Shown here: piece by piece, positions 1 to 8,699 of the stretch | Position numbering within the stretch: position 1 is the stretch's first letter | Layout of the letters: each line of letters begins with the position of its first letter | Assembly (NCBI RefSeq): GCF_002163715.1 | Contig: NZ_CP015698.1 | Span: forward strand, 2,582,201 to 2,646,200 | Direction: 5' to 3' | Source: Curvibacter sp. AEP1-3 | GTDB lineage: Bacteria; Pseudomonadota; Gammaproteobacteria; Burkholderiales; Burkholderiaceae_C | Length of the DNA stretch: 64,000 bases | Position numbers and translations under genes: made by a program | Notes under the pieces: generated by a model | Seen by the model: the letters and a program-made list of their open reading frames with translations, nothing else | The model's database searches: none | Told to the model about the DNA's origin: nothing

Positions 1-1187
1 GGGTAGCGCAACTTCACGGGTGCTGCTGACAGGCGGATCGGGCTGGCGACGGTTCGGATGCTCTCGTAACTTGCAGTTGCTATTGTTTTAGTAGCGGCTT
101 GCGCTGATTCCGCGGGCGCTACCTGTTGATTCAGCACCAAACTTCGGGCTTGTACCTGAGGGTCGGCAAATGCGCGAGCCAGCGTGTTGATGGGCCCGCA
201 AGGCACCGCCTTGTCTTCCAGCAAGGCAATCCAGGCATCCGTGCTGCGGGTGCGGGTGACTTCCATCATCAGCGGAATCAAGGTGCTGCGGTTTTCCACC
301 CGGCGGGTGTTGGTGGTGAAACGCGCGTCCTGTACCCATTCGGGGCGGCCGGCGGCCTGGCAGAAGCGGGCGAACTGGCCGTCATTGCCGATGGCCAGCA
401 GCATGGCGCCGTCCTGCGTGGGGAAGTCCTGATAAGGCACCAGGCTGGGGTGGGCGTTGCCCATGCGCTGCGGCTCGGCACCGGTATTGATGAATCCGGC
501 TGCCTGGTTGGCCAGAATGGCCATGCCTACATCCAGCAGCGCCATGTCGATGTGCTGGCCTTCGCCGGTGCGGTGCCGCATTTCCACCGCCGCGAGGATG
601 GCGCTGGTGGCATAAATGCCGGTGAACACATCGGTGATGGCCACGCCCGCGCGTTGCGGACCGCCACCGGGCTCACCATCGGCCCTGCCCGTGATGCTCA
701 TCATGCCGCTCATGGCTTGGATCATCAGGTCGTAGCCCGCCCGCTCGGCATAGGGCCCGGTTTGGCCGAAACCGGTGATGGAGCAGTAAATCAACCGGGG
801 GTTCAGGGCCTTGAGGCTGGCGAAGTCCAATCCGTAGTGGGCGAGGCCACCCACCTTGAAGTTCTCGACCAGGATGTCGCTCTGGACTGCCATTTGGCGG
901 ATCAACGCCTGCCCCTCTTCCTTCGCCATGTCGACGGTGATGGAGCGCTTGTTCCGGTTGCAGGCGGTGAAGTAGGTGGCATCTTGCGTGGGATGACCAT
1001 CTGCGCCCGGCATGAAGGGCGGGCCCCAGTGGCGGGTGTCGTCGCCGGCGACCGGTCGCTCCACTTTGATCACATCGGCCCCCATATCCGCCAACATCTG
1101 GGTGCACCAAGGACCGGCCAGCACCCGGGAGAGGTCCAGAACTTTGAGGTGAGAGAGCGCGCCTTGGGGAGTGTTGGGAAGGGTCAT
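1..1187 (-). CDS. CaiB/BaiF family CoA-transferase, probable glutarate CoA-transferase (3' end outside window)
   Basis: The reading frame is open from ATG at 1187 to the left edge, about 395 codons; the class III CoA-transferase family is about 400 residues, so only the last few dozen codons are missing. The N-terminus reads LSHLKVLDLSRVLAGPWCTQ, followed by LADMGADVIKVERP and SITGFGQTGPYAERAGYD, all hallmarks of CaiB/BaiF enzymes, which move CoA between carboxylic acids. Conserved near-C-terminal VASPIRLSA is read at 27-53. With glutaryl-CoA dehydrogenase and davBA close by, the likely role is activation of glutarate from lysine breakdown; this assignment comes from context and remembered similarity to Pseudomonas GcdG. 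A dispersed repeat is translated in frame near the C-terminus. A long frame on the opposite strand is only its GC-rich shadow. Confidence 0.88.
   Translation of the reverse strand, partial: MTLPNTPQGALSHLKVLDLSRVLAGPWCTQMLADMGADVIKVERPVAGDDTRHWGPPFMPGADGHPTQDATYFTACNRNKRSITVDMAKEEGQALIRQMAVQSDILVENFKVGGLAHYGLDFASLKALNPRLIYCSITGFGQTGPYAERAGYDLMIQAMSGMMSITGRADGEPGGGPQRAGVAITDVFTGIYATSAILAAVEMRHRTGEGQHIDMALLDVGMAILANQAAGFINTGAEPQRMGNAHPSLVPYQDFPTQDGAMLLAIGNDGQFARFCQAAGRPEWVQDARFTTNTRRVENRSTLIPLMMEVTRTRSTDAWIALLEDKAVPCGPINTLARAFADPQVQARSLVLNQQVAPAESAQAATKTIATASYESIRTVASPIRLSAAPVKLRY
76..122. repeat. Dispersed Comamonadaceae-type palindromic repeat, in frame inside the CoA-transferase gene
   Basis: GCTATTGTTTTAGTAGCGG followed by CTTGCGC and, after a short spacer, GGGCGCTAC matches the dispersed repeat seen at 26974, 45653, 52921 and elsewhere. 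On the coding strand it is translated (roughly AESAQAATKTIA) between the conserved DPQVQAR and VASPIRLSA segments, so it looks like an insertion tolerated by the protein. Confidence 0.6.
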
Positions 1188-1234
1188 ACCGGCTTCAATG
1201 CATGGAATGGCCCATGGTAGCCTGTGCGACCGGT

Positions 1235-1262
1235 TTGACAGGGTCGATTTCACCCGTAAAAT
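1235..1262 (+). promoter_or_regulatory. Sigma-70 promoter of the beta-glucosidase gene
   Basis: TTGACA at 1235-1240 is a perfect -35 box. Sixteen bases later, TAAAAT at 1257-1262 is a -10 box with one mismatch. The expected transcription start falls at about 1269, at the edge of the LacI-type operator. Confidence 0.7.
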
Positions 1263-1269
1263 TCGCACC

Positions 1270-1283
1270 TGAAAACGATTTCA
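1270..1283. promoter_or_regulatory. LacI/GalR-family operator in front of the beta-glucosidase gene
   Basis: TGAAAACGATTTCA has the form TGAAA-N-CG-N-TTTCA, the classic LacI/GalR-family (cre-like) palindrome with a central CG. It lies directly after the predicted start of transcription and 25 bases before the GTG start codon, so a bound repressor would block the promoter. The LacI-type gene at 2705-3736, convergent with the glucosidase, is the obvious candidate regulator. Confidence 0.7.
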
Positions 1284-1308
1284 AATGAGAATAATGCAAG
1301 GACACCCC

Positions 1309-2640
1309 GTGACCGCTCCCGAGACATTCCCCCTGCCCCCTTTTCCTTCCGATTTTCGCTGGGGCGTAGCCACCAGCTCTTACCAGATCGAGGGCGCTGC
1401 CGCCCAGGACGGGCGCGGCCCCTCCATCTGGGACACATTCTCCAAAACACCCGGCAAGGTGGTGAACGGTGACACCGGTGATGTGGCCTGCGACCACTAC
1501 AACCGCCTCGAATCCGACCTCGACATGATTCAGAGCCTGGGGGTGGACAGCTACCGCTTCTCGATCGCCTGGTCCCGGGTGCAACCTCTGGGCTATGGCG
1601 CCTGGAACACAGCAGGCCTTGACTTCTATGAGCGCCTCGTCGACGGCTTGTTGAAACGCGGCATCGCCCCGTTTGCCACCCTCTACCACTGGGACTTGCC
1701 CCAAGGCTTGCAGGACTTGCAGCAGGGCTGGGAAGCCCGCGACACCGCCTACCGTTTTGCCGACTACGCCCAGCGCATGGGCAAACTCCTGGGCGACCGC
1801 GTAGCCAGCATTGCCACCCACAACGAACCCTGGTGCACCGCCACCCTAGGCTACGACCAGGGCGTTTTCGCCCCCGGCAAGAAAGACGTGCCCGCCATGC
1901 TGCGCGTCTCCCACCATCTGCTGCTCTCGCACGGGCTGGCTCTTCAGGCGATGCGCGCTGTGGGCGTGAAAGCACCGCTGGGAATCGTGCTGAACCAGTC
2001 GCCCACCACGGCGGCCACCGACAGCCCGGCGGACCAGGCCCGCGCCCAGCGCGAGTACGACCGCTTTGTGCGCTGGTACATGGACCCGATCTTCAAGAAG
2101 GCTTACCCCCAAGGCCCTGAGCTGGCGCAGCCCGACAACATCCAGGACGGTGACTTCGACATCATTGCCCAGCCCTTGGACTTTCTGGGTATCAACTACT
2201 ACACCCGCATCTGGGCCAGCACCAGCACACCACCGGTGCCTGCGCCCAACAAGGATGGCGTGTCTGACATGGGCTGGGAAAACTACGCTCAGGGCCTCTC
2301 GGACCTGCTGCAAGGCATTCACCGCGACTACACCCTGCCACCAATTTACATCACGGAAAACGGATTTGCTGAGGCTGACAAGGTGGTCGATGGCCGAGTG
2401 AACGACCCCGGCCGCCAAGCCTATATGCAGACCCACTTGCAAGCGCTGCACGAGGCCATGGCCGCGGGTGTGGATGTGCGCGGCTTCTTTTACTGGAGCC
2501 TGATGGACAACTTTGAGTGGGCCTGCGGCTATGAGAAACGCTTCGGGCTGGTGCATGTGGACTACACCACCCAGCAGCGCACCCTGAAAGACAGTGCCTT
2601 GCGCTACCGGGCGTTCATCGCCAGTCAGCGCAAGCGCTAA
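1309..2640 (+). CDS. Glycoside hydrolase family 1 beta-glucosidase
   Basis: This 443-residue protein has the full length and motifs of GH1 retaining beta-glycosidases: the N-terminal FRWGVATSSYQIEG motif, the acid/base glutamate in THNEP (Glu173), the nucleophile in ITENG (Glu350), and SLMDNFEW near the C-terminus. It should hydrolyse beta-glucosides such as cellobiose in the cytoplasm; no signal peptide is seen. The GTG at 1309 is chosen over the upstream ATG at 1285 because AAGGA at 1298-1302 gives a ribosome site at normal spacing, and because 1285 almost touches the operator. It has its own promoter and operator and is followed by a terminator. No sugar transporter is linked to it here. 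Confidence 0.93.
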   Translation: MTAPETFPLPPFPSDFRWGVATSSYQIEGAAAQDGRGPSIWDTFSKTPGKVVNGDTGDVACDHYNRLESDLDMIQSLGVDSYRFSIAWSRVQPLGYGAWNTAGLDFYERLVDGLLKRGIAPFATLYHWDLPQGLQDLQQGWEARDTAYRFADYAQRMGKLLGDRVASIATHNEPWCTATLGYDQGVFAPGKKDVPAMLRVSHHLLLSHGLALQAMRAVGVKAPLGIVLNQSPTTAATDSPADQARAQREYDRFVRWYMDPIFKKAYPQGPELAQPDNIQDGDFDIIAQPLDFLGINYYTRIWASTSTPPVPAPNKDGVSDMGWENYAQGLSDLLQGIHRDYTLPPIYITENGFAEADKVVDGRVNDPGRQAYMQTHLQALHEAMAAGVDVRGFFYWSLMDNFEWACGYEKRFGLVHVDYTTQQRTLKDSALRYRAFIASQRKR

Positions 2641-2642
2641 AC

Positions 2643-2668
2643 AAAAAAGGCCCGAGGGCCTTTTTTTT
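2643..2668. terminator. Bidirectional rho-independent terminator between the glucosidase and lacI-type genes
   Basis: A run of six A, GGCC, loop CGAG, GGCC, then eight T. The A run on one side and T run on the other let it serve both converging transcripts. Confidence 0.85.
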
Positions 2669-2704
2669 CGTATGCATTTGGGGAGCTATTGATTCAGACC
2701 TGAT

Positions 2705-3736
2705 TCAAGCCTGCCATTTTCGGGTGGTCTCGCGCACCATGAGCTCCAGCGGGGGCAACTGCACCGCCTCTGCGGGGTAACCCATCATGTCGAGCAGCAT
2801 GCGGGCCGCATACAAGCCCACTTCGTACACCGGCTGGCGCACGCTGGTGAGTGGTGGGGTCATGAAGCTGGAGGTGGGCATATCGTCAAAGCCGACCAGC
2901 GACACGTCTTCCGGCACACGCAGACCCCGCTGGTAGAGCGCCAGCCGCGCGCCGAGCGCGGTGTCGTCATTGGCGCAAAAGATGGCAGTGAATGAAACAC
3001 CGCTCTCGATCAAGCGTTGCACTGCGGCATGGCCGCCTTTGTCGGTAAAGTTGCCGCGCACCAGCAAGCGCGGGTCCGGCTCCACACCGGCCTCTGCATG
3101 GGCCTCCAGATAGCCCAGGTAGCGGCCTTGCGCATCGGCGCGGTTCTCAACACCGGCAATGTGCGCAATGCGGGTGTGCCCCAGCGCCAGCAAATGGCGG
3201 GTGGCCAGATAGCCACCGAACTTCTGGTCGACATGGATGGAGCGCAGGTTGGGCCCTTCCAAGTCCCGCTCGGTAATGACCACCGGCTGTTGCTTGGCCA
3301 CGTCCAGCACGTCCTCATCGGCAATATCACTGGTCAGGATGATGACGCCATCGACGCGGCGCGAAGTCAGCAGCTTCAGGCTGGCCACATCGGTCTGGGC
3401 ATTCCAGTGGCCGCTCACGATGATGGGAGAGTGGCCGCTGGCCTCCAGCCCCACCTCGATGCCCTTGAGCGCACGTGAATAGAACTGGCTTTCAATGGAC
3501 TGGGTGAGCACACCCACCGTCATGGTGATGCCGGTCTTCAGGCTGCGGGCAAAGATGTTGGGGCGGAACTTGAGCTGGGCGATCGCCGCTTCCACCGCTT
3601 CGCGTTTGGCCGGGGCTACACGGGCGGTACCGTTCAGGATGCGGGAGACAGTGCTTGGGGAAACCCCCGCCACGCGGGCCACGTCCAGCAGCGTTACAGG
3701 TTCGCTGTTGGAGGGGGAGGCGAAGGTGGTGGTCAT
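2705..3736 (-). CDS. LacI-family transcriptional repressor
   Basis: This 343-residue protein has an N-terminal LacI helix-turn-helix (VTLLDVARVAGVSPSTVSRI, about residues 14-33) and hinge, then a periplasmic-binding-protein-like sugar domain with the family motifs FCANDDTALGA and VSLVGFDDMPTSSFMTPPLT. It converges on the GH1 gene, and a matching operator lies in front of that gene, so it most likely represses beta-glucoside use until a sugar binds. I found no equally good operator in front of its own start. Confidence 0.9.
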   Translation of the reverse strand: MTTTFASPSNSEPVTLLDVARVAGVSPSTVSRILNGTARVAPAKREAVEAAIAQLKFRPNIFARSLKTGITMTVGVLTQSIESQFYSRALKGIEVGLEASGHSPIIVSGHWNAQTDVASLKLLTSRRVDGVIILTSDIADEDVLDVAKQQPVVITERDLEGPNLRSIHVDQKFGGYLATRHLLALGHTRIAHIAGVENRADAQGRYLGYLEAHAEAGVEPDPRLLVRGNFTDKGGHAAVQRLIESGVSFTAIFCANDDTALGARLALYQRGLRVPEDVSLVGFDDMPTSSFMTPPLTSVRQPVYEVGLYAARMLLDMMGYPAEAVQLPPLELMVRETTRKWQA

Positions 3737-3819
3737 GCGGGTTCAGGCAGGTGGTTCAGACCCGCCGGAGTTTATGCGATGCCCACCGCGGCCGCACTGA
3801 CACGGGCCGCTAGCGGATA

Positions 3820-5016
3820 TCAGTTGGCGAACGCGGCAATGCCCGTTTGGGCCCGGCCCAATATCAGGGCGTGGATATCGTGCGTACCTTCATAGGTATT
3901 GACCACCTCGAGGTTCACCAAATGGCGCGCCACCCCGAACTCGTCGCTGATGCCGTTGCCACCCATCATGTCGCGGGCCATGCGCGCAATGTCCAAGGCT
4001 TTGCCGCAGGAGTTGCGCTTGAGGATGGAGGTGATTTCCACCGCTGCCGTGCCTTCGTCCTTCATGCGGCCCAGGCGCAGGCAGCCTTGCAGGCCGAGTG
4101 CGATTTCGGTTTGCATATCGGCCAGTTTTTTCTGGATCAGCTGGTTGGCGGCCAAAGGGCGACCGAATTGTTTGCGGTCCAAGGTGTACTGGCGGGAGCG
4201 GGTCCAGCAATCTTCAGCCGCCCCCAGTGCACCCCAGGCAATGCCATAGCGCGCACTGTTCAAGCAGGTGAACGGGCCCTTGAGTCCACGGATCTCGGGG
4301 AAGGCGTTTTCTTCGGGCACAAACACACCGTCCATCACGATCTCACCGGTGATGCTGGCGCGCAAGCCCACCTTGCCGTGAATGGCCGGAGCCGACAGGC
4401 CCGCCATGCCTTTTTCCAGTACAAAGCCACGGATGGGGCCGACCGCTCCGGCCTCGCTGACCTCTTTGGCCCAAACCACGAACACGTCGGCGATCGGGCT
4501 GTTGCTGATCCACATCTTGCTGCCAGAGAGCTTGTACCCGCCTGCCACTTTTTGGGCACGGGTGGCCATGCTCTGGGGGTCGGAGCCATGGTCGGGTTCG
4601 GTCAGCCCGAAGCAACCTATCCATTCGCCGGTAGCCAGTTTCGGCAGGTACTTCTGGCGCTGGGCCTCGGTGCCGAACTCGAAGATAGGCACCATCACCA
4701 ACGAGGACTGCACGCTCATCATGCTGCGGTAGCCACTATCAACCCGCTCGACTTCGCGGGCGATCAGGCCATAGGCCACGTAGTTCAGGCTGGGGCCGCC
4801 GTATTGCTCGGGAATCGTGGGGCCCAAGAGACCCAACTCACCCATTTCCCGGAATATTGCGGGGTCGGTGCTGCCGTCCCGGAAGGCTTGGGTCACGCGG
4901 GGGAGCAACTTGTCCTGGCAGTACGCAGCGGCGGCATCGCGCACCATGCGCTCGTCGTCAGAGAGTTGGCTGTCCAGCAAAAAGGGGTCTTGCCAATTGA
5001 AGGCGGCGTGGCTCAT
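3820..5016 (-). CDS. gcdH: Glutaryl-CoA dehydrogenase
   Basis: This 398-residue FAD-dependent acyl-CoA dehydrogenase has the family signatures [14 protein letters not shown] and [17 protein letters not shown] and the C-terminal [13 protein letters not shown]. The catalytic base is the glutamate of [11 protein letters not shown] (Glu376), the arrangement of glutaryl-CoA dehydrogenases, which oxidise and decarboxylate glutaryl-CoA to crotonyl-CoA. The ATG at 5016 ([12 protein letters not shown]) is chosen because an upstream in-frame extension has no family similarity and GGAG lies just before it. It is divergent from davB and near a CaiB-type transferase, which fits lysine degradation through glutarate. 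Confidence 0.93.
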   Translation of the reverse strand: MSHAAFNWQDPFLLDSQLSDDERMVRDAAAAYCQDKLLPRVTQAFRDGSTDPAIFREMGELGLLGPTIPEQYGGPSLNYVAYGLIAREVERVDSGYRSMMSVQSSLVMVPIFEFGTEAQRQKYLPKLATGEWIGCFGLTEPDHGSDPQSMATRAQKVAGGYKLSGSKMWISNSPIADVFVVWAKEVSEAGAVGPIRGFVLEKGMAGLSAPAIHGKVGLRASITGEIVMDGVFVPEENAFPEIRGLKGPFTCLNSARYGIAWGALGAAEDCWTRSRQYTLDRKQFGRPLAANQLIQKKLADMQTEIALGLQGCLRLGRMKDEGTAAVEITSILKRNSCGKALDIARMARDMMGGNGISDEFGVARHLVNLEVVNTYEGTHDIHALILGRAQTGIAAFAN

Positions 5017-5214
5017 GGAGTGCTCCGGCAGAAGAAAGGAATGCAGGGATCGTAGCCCCTGCTTAGTGCCTGTGCAAGCAAGCGTTTTGCACACAGGCAT
5101 GCATTTAACTCATTTTTAAATCCAAAAAAACGCGATTTTTGACGCTTTGACGCCGATGTATTGCGTGCGATGCATACCTATGACATAGTCCGCGCCAATT
5201 TGGAGAGCAATTCC

Positions 5215-6903
5215 ATGGGCAACAGCAGCACCACGACAACAGCACCTGAAGTGCGCAAACCAGTCACCATCTTCGGCCCGGATTTCCCGTTCGCGTTTGA
5301 CGACTGGATCGCCCACCCCGACGGGCTGGGCCAGCTCCCCGCACACCGTTTGGGCGAGGAGGTGGCCATCGTCGGCGCAGGCATGGCCGGCATGGTCGCC
5401 GCCTACGAGCTGATGAAGCTGGGCCTCAAGCCGGTGATTTATGAGGCGTCCAAGATGGGCGGGCGGCTGCGCTCGCAGGTATTTGAAGGTACGCAGGATG
5501 TGGTGGCGGAACTGGGCGGCATGCGCTTTCCGGTCTCGGGCACCGCGTTCTACCACTACGTCCACCTGCTAGGCCTAGAGACCAGGGACTTCCCCAACCC
5601 CCTGACGCCCGCTTCGGGCAGCACAGTCATCGACCTGGAGGGCAACACCCACTACGCGCGCAGCCTGCAAGACCTGCCGCCGATCTTCAAAGAGGTGGCG
5701 GACGCCTGGGCCCAGGCACTCGAAGACGATGCCCGCTTCAGCGACATGCAGAACGCCATCCGCAACCGGGATGTGCCCACACTCAAGCGCATGTGGAATG
5801 CGCTGGTGCCGCTCTGGGACGACCGTACGTTTTACGACTTCATCGCCAACTCCAAGGCGTTTGCCAAGCTGTCCTTCCATCACCGGGAAATCTTCGGTCA
5901 GGTGGGTTTTGGCACCGGCGGTTGGGACTCGGACTTCCCAAACTCCATGCTGGAAATACTGCGAGTAGTCCTGACCAATTGCGATGACAACCAGCGGCTC
6001 ATCGTCGGCGGGGCCGACCAGGTGCCTCACGGCCTGTGGCGCCACGCGCCTACGCAACTGGTGCACTGGCCGGCAGGCACTACCTTGCAAAGCCTGCACA
6101 GCGGTGCAACCCGTGCGGGGGTAGCCGCCATTGCCCGCGCCGCGGATGGCCGACTCGCCGTCACCGACACCTGGGGCGACACGCGCCAATACAACGCGGT
6201 GCTGACGACCTGCCAGAGCTGGCTGCTCACCACCCAGATTGCGGTCGAAGAATCGTTGTTCTCGCACAAGATGTGGATGGCGCTGGACCGCACACGCTAC
6301 ATGCAATCCAGCAAAACCTTTGTCATGGTGGACCGGCCATTTTGGAAAGACAAAGACCCGGAAACCGGCCGCGATGTGATGAGCATGACGCTCACCGACC
6401 GGCTGACCCGCGGCACCTACCTGTTTGATAACGGGCCGGACAAACCTGCCGTGATTTGTCTGTCTTATGCCTGGATGGGGGACGCACTCAAGATGCTGCC
6501 GCAGACCCCGGAGAAACGCGTCAAGCTGGCCCTGCAGGCCCTCAAGAAGATCTACCCCAAGGTGGACATTGCAAGCCACATCATCGGCGACCCGATCTGC
6601 GTATCCTGGGAGGCCGACCCTTACTTTCTGGGAGCCTTCAAGGGCGCATTGCCCGGGCACTACCGCTACAACCAGCGCATGTACGCCCACTTCAAGCAGG
6701 ACGGACTTCCGCCCGAACAGCGCGGCGTCTTCATTGCCGGGGATGACGTCTCGTGGACACCCGCATGGGTAGAGGGGGCTGTGCAAACGTCCCTGAACGC
6801 GGTGTGGGGCATCGTGCGACATCTGGGCGGTCACACCCATGCCGCCAACCCCGGCCCCGGTGATGTGTTCGACACCTTGGGGCCGATTGCGCTCCCCGAA
6901 TGA
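5215..6903 (+). CDS. davB: L-lysine 2-monooxygenase (flavin amine oxidase family)
   Basis: This 562-residue flavoprotein has the dinucleotide-binding motif VAIVGAGMAGMVAAYE (GAGMAG at residues 54-59), a substrate region containing ELGGMRFPVS, and a C-terminal FAD segment GVFIAGDDVSWTPAWVEGAV. Such proteins are often labelled tryptophan 2-monooxygenase. Phrases such as VTIFGPDFPFAFDDW and FGTGGWDSDFPNSMLEI match my recollection of Pseudomonas DavB, and the next gene is the cognate amidase, so oxidative decarboxylation of L-lysine to 5-aminovaleramide is preferred. The start at 5215 has GGAGAG seven bases upstream; an upstream TTG start has no support. Its stop overlaps the davA start (ATGA). 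Confidence 0.88.
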   Translation: MGNSSTTTTAPEVRKPVTIFGPDFPFAFDDWIAHPDGLGQLPAHRLGEEVAIVGAGMAGMVAAYELMKLGLKPVIYEASKMGGRLRSQVFEGTQDVVAELGGMRFPVSGTAFYHYVHLLGLETRDFPNPLTPASGSTVIDLEGNTHYARSLQDLPPIFKEVADAWAQALEDDARFSDMQNAIRNRDVPTLKRMWNALVPLWDDRTFYDFIANSKAFAKLSFHHREIFGQVGFGTGGWDSDFPNSMLEILRVVLTNCDDNQRLIVGGADQVPHGLWRHAPTQLVHWPAGTTLQSLHSGATRAGVAAIARAADGRLAVTDTWGDTRQYNAVLTTCQSWLLTTQIAVEESLFSHKMWMALDRTRYMQSSKTFVMVDRPFWKDKDPETGRDVMSMTLTDRLTRGTYLFDNGPDKPAVICLSYAWMGDALKMLPQTPEKRVKLALQALKKIYPKVDIASHIIGDPICVSWEADPYFLGAFKGALPGHYRYNQRMYAHFKQDGLPPEQRGVFIAGDDVSWTPAWVEGAVQTSLNAVWGIVRHLGGHTHAANPGPGDVFDTLGPIALPE

Positions 6904-7712
6904 CTGCCATGCGCGCACCTCTGAAATTGGCACTGTGGCAATGTGCCCCCGCTCCGCTGGATGTGCTGGGCAATCTGGCCCGACTGGAAGCTGCAGCCCG
7001 CGAGGCCGCCGGTGCAGGAGCACAACTCTTGGTGTCCCCCGAAATGTTCATCACGGGTTACGCCATTGGCGCGCCGGCCGTACAGACCCTGGCCCAAGCG
7101 GCAGACGGCGCTTGGGCCGACGCCATGGCCGGCATTGCGCAACGCCACAAACTGGCGTTGGTGTACGGCTACCCCGAGCGCGGCGCAGACGGCCGCGTGT
7201 ACAACGCAGCCCAATGGATCGATGCGTCAGGCCTGCGCTGCCTGAACTACCGCAAGGCCTATTTGTTCGGCGATCTCGACCGCAGCCAGTTTGTAGCCGA
7301 GGCGCAAAGCGCCCGGACCTTCGACTTCCATGGCTGGAACGTTGGCATGCTGATTTGCTACGACGTGGAGTTTCCCGAAGCCACCCGCGCACTCGCGCTT
7401 GCGGGCGCAGACCTAATCGTGGTGCCGACGGCCAACATGGCGGATTACGACTTCGTGGCCCGCTCACTAGTCCCGGTGCGCGCGTATGAGAACCAGCTGT
7501 TTGTAACCTACGCCAACTTCACCGGCCCCGAGGGCGCACTGCAATACGGTGGTTTGAGTGTGGTTGCCGGGCCTGATGGCGAGACCCTGACAAAAGCCGG
7601 TCGTGAACAGGCGCTGGTGTTTGCCACTCTGGACGATGAGCGGCTCACTGCCGCCCGCAATGCCGTGCAGCACGTTCGAGACCTGACGGCCCTCCACAAC
7701 CCACCGACTTAG
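6900..7712 (+). CDS. davA: 5-aminovaleramide amidohydrolase (nitrilase superfamily)
   Basis: This 270-residue carbon-nitrogen hydrolase shows the Glu-Lys-Cys triad of the superfamily: Glu48 (LLVSPEMF), Lys119 (NYRKAYLFGD) and Cys153 (MLICYDVEFPE). It overlaps davB by four bases (ATGA), so the two are translationally coupled. In Pseudomonas the DavB product 5-aminovaleramide is hydrolysed by DavA to 5-aminovalerate, and the same pairing is expected here. If davB were really a tryptophan monooxygenase, this enzyme would make indole-3-acetate instead; I consider that less likely because the IAA pathway uses an unrelated amidase-signature enzyme. Confidence 0.87.
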   Translation: MTAMRAPLKLALWQCAPAPLDVLGNLARLEAAAREAAGAGAQLLVSPEMFITGYAIGAPAVQTLAQAADGAWADAMAGIAQRHKLALVYGYPERGADGRVYNAAQWIDASGLRCLNYRKAYLFGDLDRSQFVAEAQSARTFDFHGWNVGMLICYDVEFPEATRALALAGADLIVVPTANMADYDFVARSLVPVRAYENQLFVTYANFTGPEGALQYGGLSVVAGPDGETLTKAGREQALVFATLDDERLTAARNAVQHVRDLTALHNPPT

Positions 7713-7720
7713 CCCGCCCC

Positions 7721-8629
7721 ATGCGACGAAAAATACCTGCCACCCAAGCCTTGCTATGTTTCGAGGCTGCGGCGCGCCACGAAAGTTTCACCCGCGCGGC
7801 CCAGGAGCTGTCGCTCACCCAAAGCGCCATTTCGCGGCAGATCACCACGCTCGAAGAGTTGGTGGGCATGGCACTGTTCCGCCGCACGCGGCATGGCGTG
7901 GCGCTGACCTCTGCGGGCACGCGCTACGCCACCCAAGTCGCGTCCTGGCTGCGCGGGCTGGAGCAGGACACCCTGGACCTCATGTCCACCCGTGGCCATG
8001 GTGGCGCGGTGCAGTTGGCCAGCGTTCCCACCTTTGCAGCGCGTTGGCTCCTGCCGCGCTTGCCCGACTTTCATGCCAAGCACGCCAACACCGTCGTGCA
8101 CATTGAAACCCGTACCCGCCCGTTTCTGTTCAACGACACCTCGTTCGACGCAGCCATCTTCGCCTGCACCGAATTACAAATCCGCCATTGGGCAGGCACG
8201 CGCTGCTATCCGCTTTTGCAAGAACAGGTGGTTGCCGTGTGCAGCCCGGCCTTGTTGCGCGGGCGCAAGGCATTGAGTGCGGCAGAAGTGGCTTTGCTGC
8301 CCCTGCTACAACAAAGCACCCGGCCCGACAGCTGGCAAAGCTGGTTTTCGGCGCAAGGCATTGAAGCAGCCAACGCCTTTGCCGGGCCGCGGTACGAGCA
8401 GTTTTCCATGGCTTCGTCAGCTGCCGCATGCGGAATGGGCGTGGCCTTGGTGCCACGCCTGTTGATAGAGGCAGAGCTGGCCCGGGGTGAGCTGGTGCTC
8501 GCGCACCCTGCGCCGCTGCCCGGTGAGCGGCACTACTACCTGGTGCTCCCGGAAAACACCGAGGCCGGCCCAGCCGTGGAGCTGTTCAGCGCATGGCTCC
8601 AGTCAGTGTGCTCTCCCGCAGCGCTCTAA
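7721..8629 (+). CDS. LysR-family transcriptional regulator (GcvA type), probably of lysine catabolism
   Basis: This 302-residue protein has the N-terminal LysR helix-turn-helix (CFEAAARHESFTRAAQELSL, SAISRQITTLEE) and a C-terminal effector domain of GcvA style. It starts eight bases after davA on the same strand, so it is probably cotranscribed with davBA and likely controls them, or the divergent gcdH, in response to a lysine catabolite. The inducer is unknown. Confidence 0.85.
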   Translation: MRRKIPATQALLCFEAAARHESFTRAAQELSLTQSAISRQITTLEELVGMALFRRTRHGVALTSAGTRYATQVASWLRGLEQDTLDLMSTRGHGGAVQLASVPTFAARWLLPRLPDFHAKHANTVVHIETRTRPFLFNDTSFDAAIFACTELQIRHWAGTRCYPLLQEQVVAVCSPALLRGRKALSAAEVALLPLLQQSTRPDSWQSWFSAQGIEAANAFAGPRYEQFSMASSAAACGMGVALVPRLLIEAELARGELVLAHPAPLPGERHYYLVLPENTEAGPAVELFSAWLQSVCSPAAL

Positions 8630-8699
8630 CGCACAAGAAAAAGCTGCGGGCAACGCTGCGCCGCGGCTCCCGGGGAGAGTCTTCGGTTTAGCTTGCCGC

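Noticed and set aside
126..1220. Long 364-codon frame on the + strand
   Set aside because: It is antisense to the CoA-transferase, whose frame carries family motifs across the whole stretch; the + frame has none and reflects GC-rich codon bias.
2661..2700. Possible repeat copy with GGAGCTATTGATT after the glucosidase terminator
   Set aside because: Only one short piece matches; no inverted partner.
3847..5055. 402-codon + strand frame opposite gcdH
   Set aside because: The minus frame is a full acyl-CoA dehydrogenase with all motifs; the + frame has no recognisable domain.
5215..6903. Tryptophan 2-monooxygenase (iaaM) for auxin synthesis
   Set aside because: Sequence phrases and the nitrilase-type partner fit lysine monooxygenase; no iaaH-type amidase is present.
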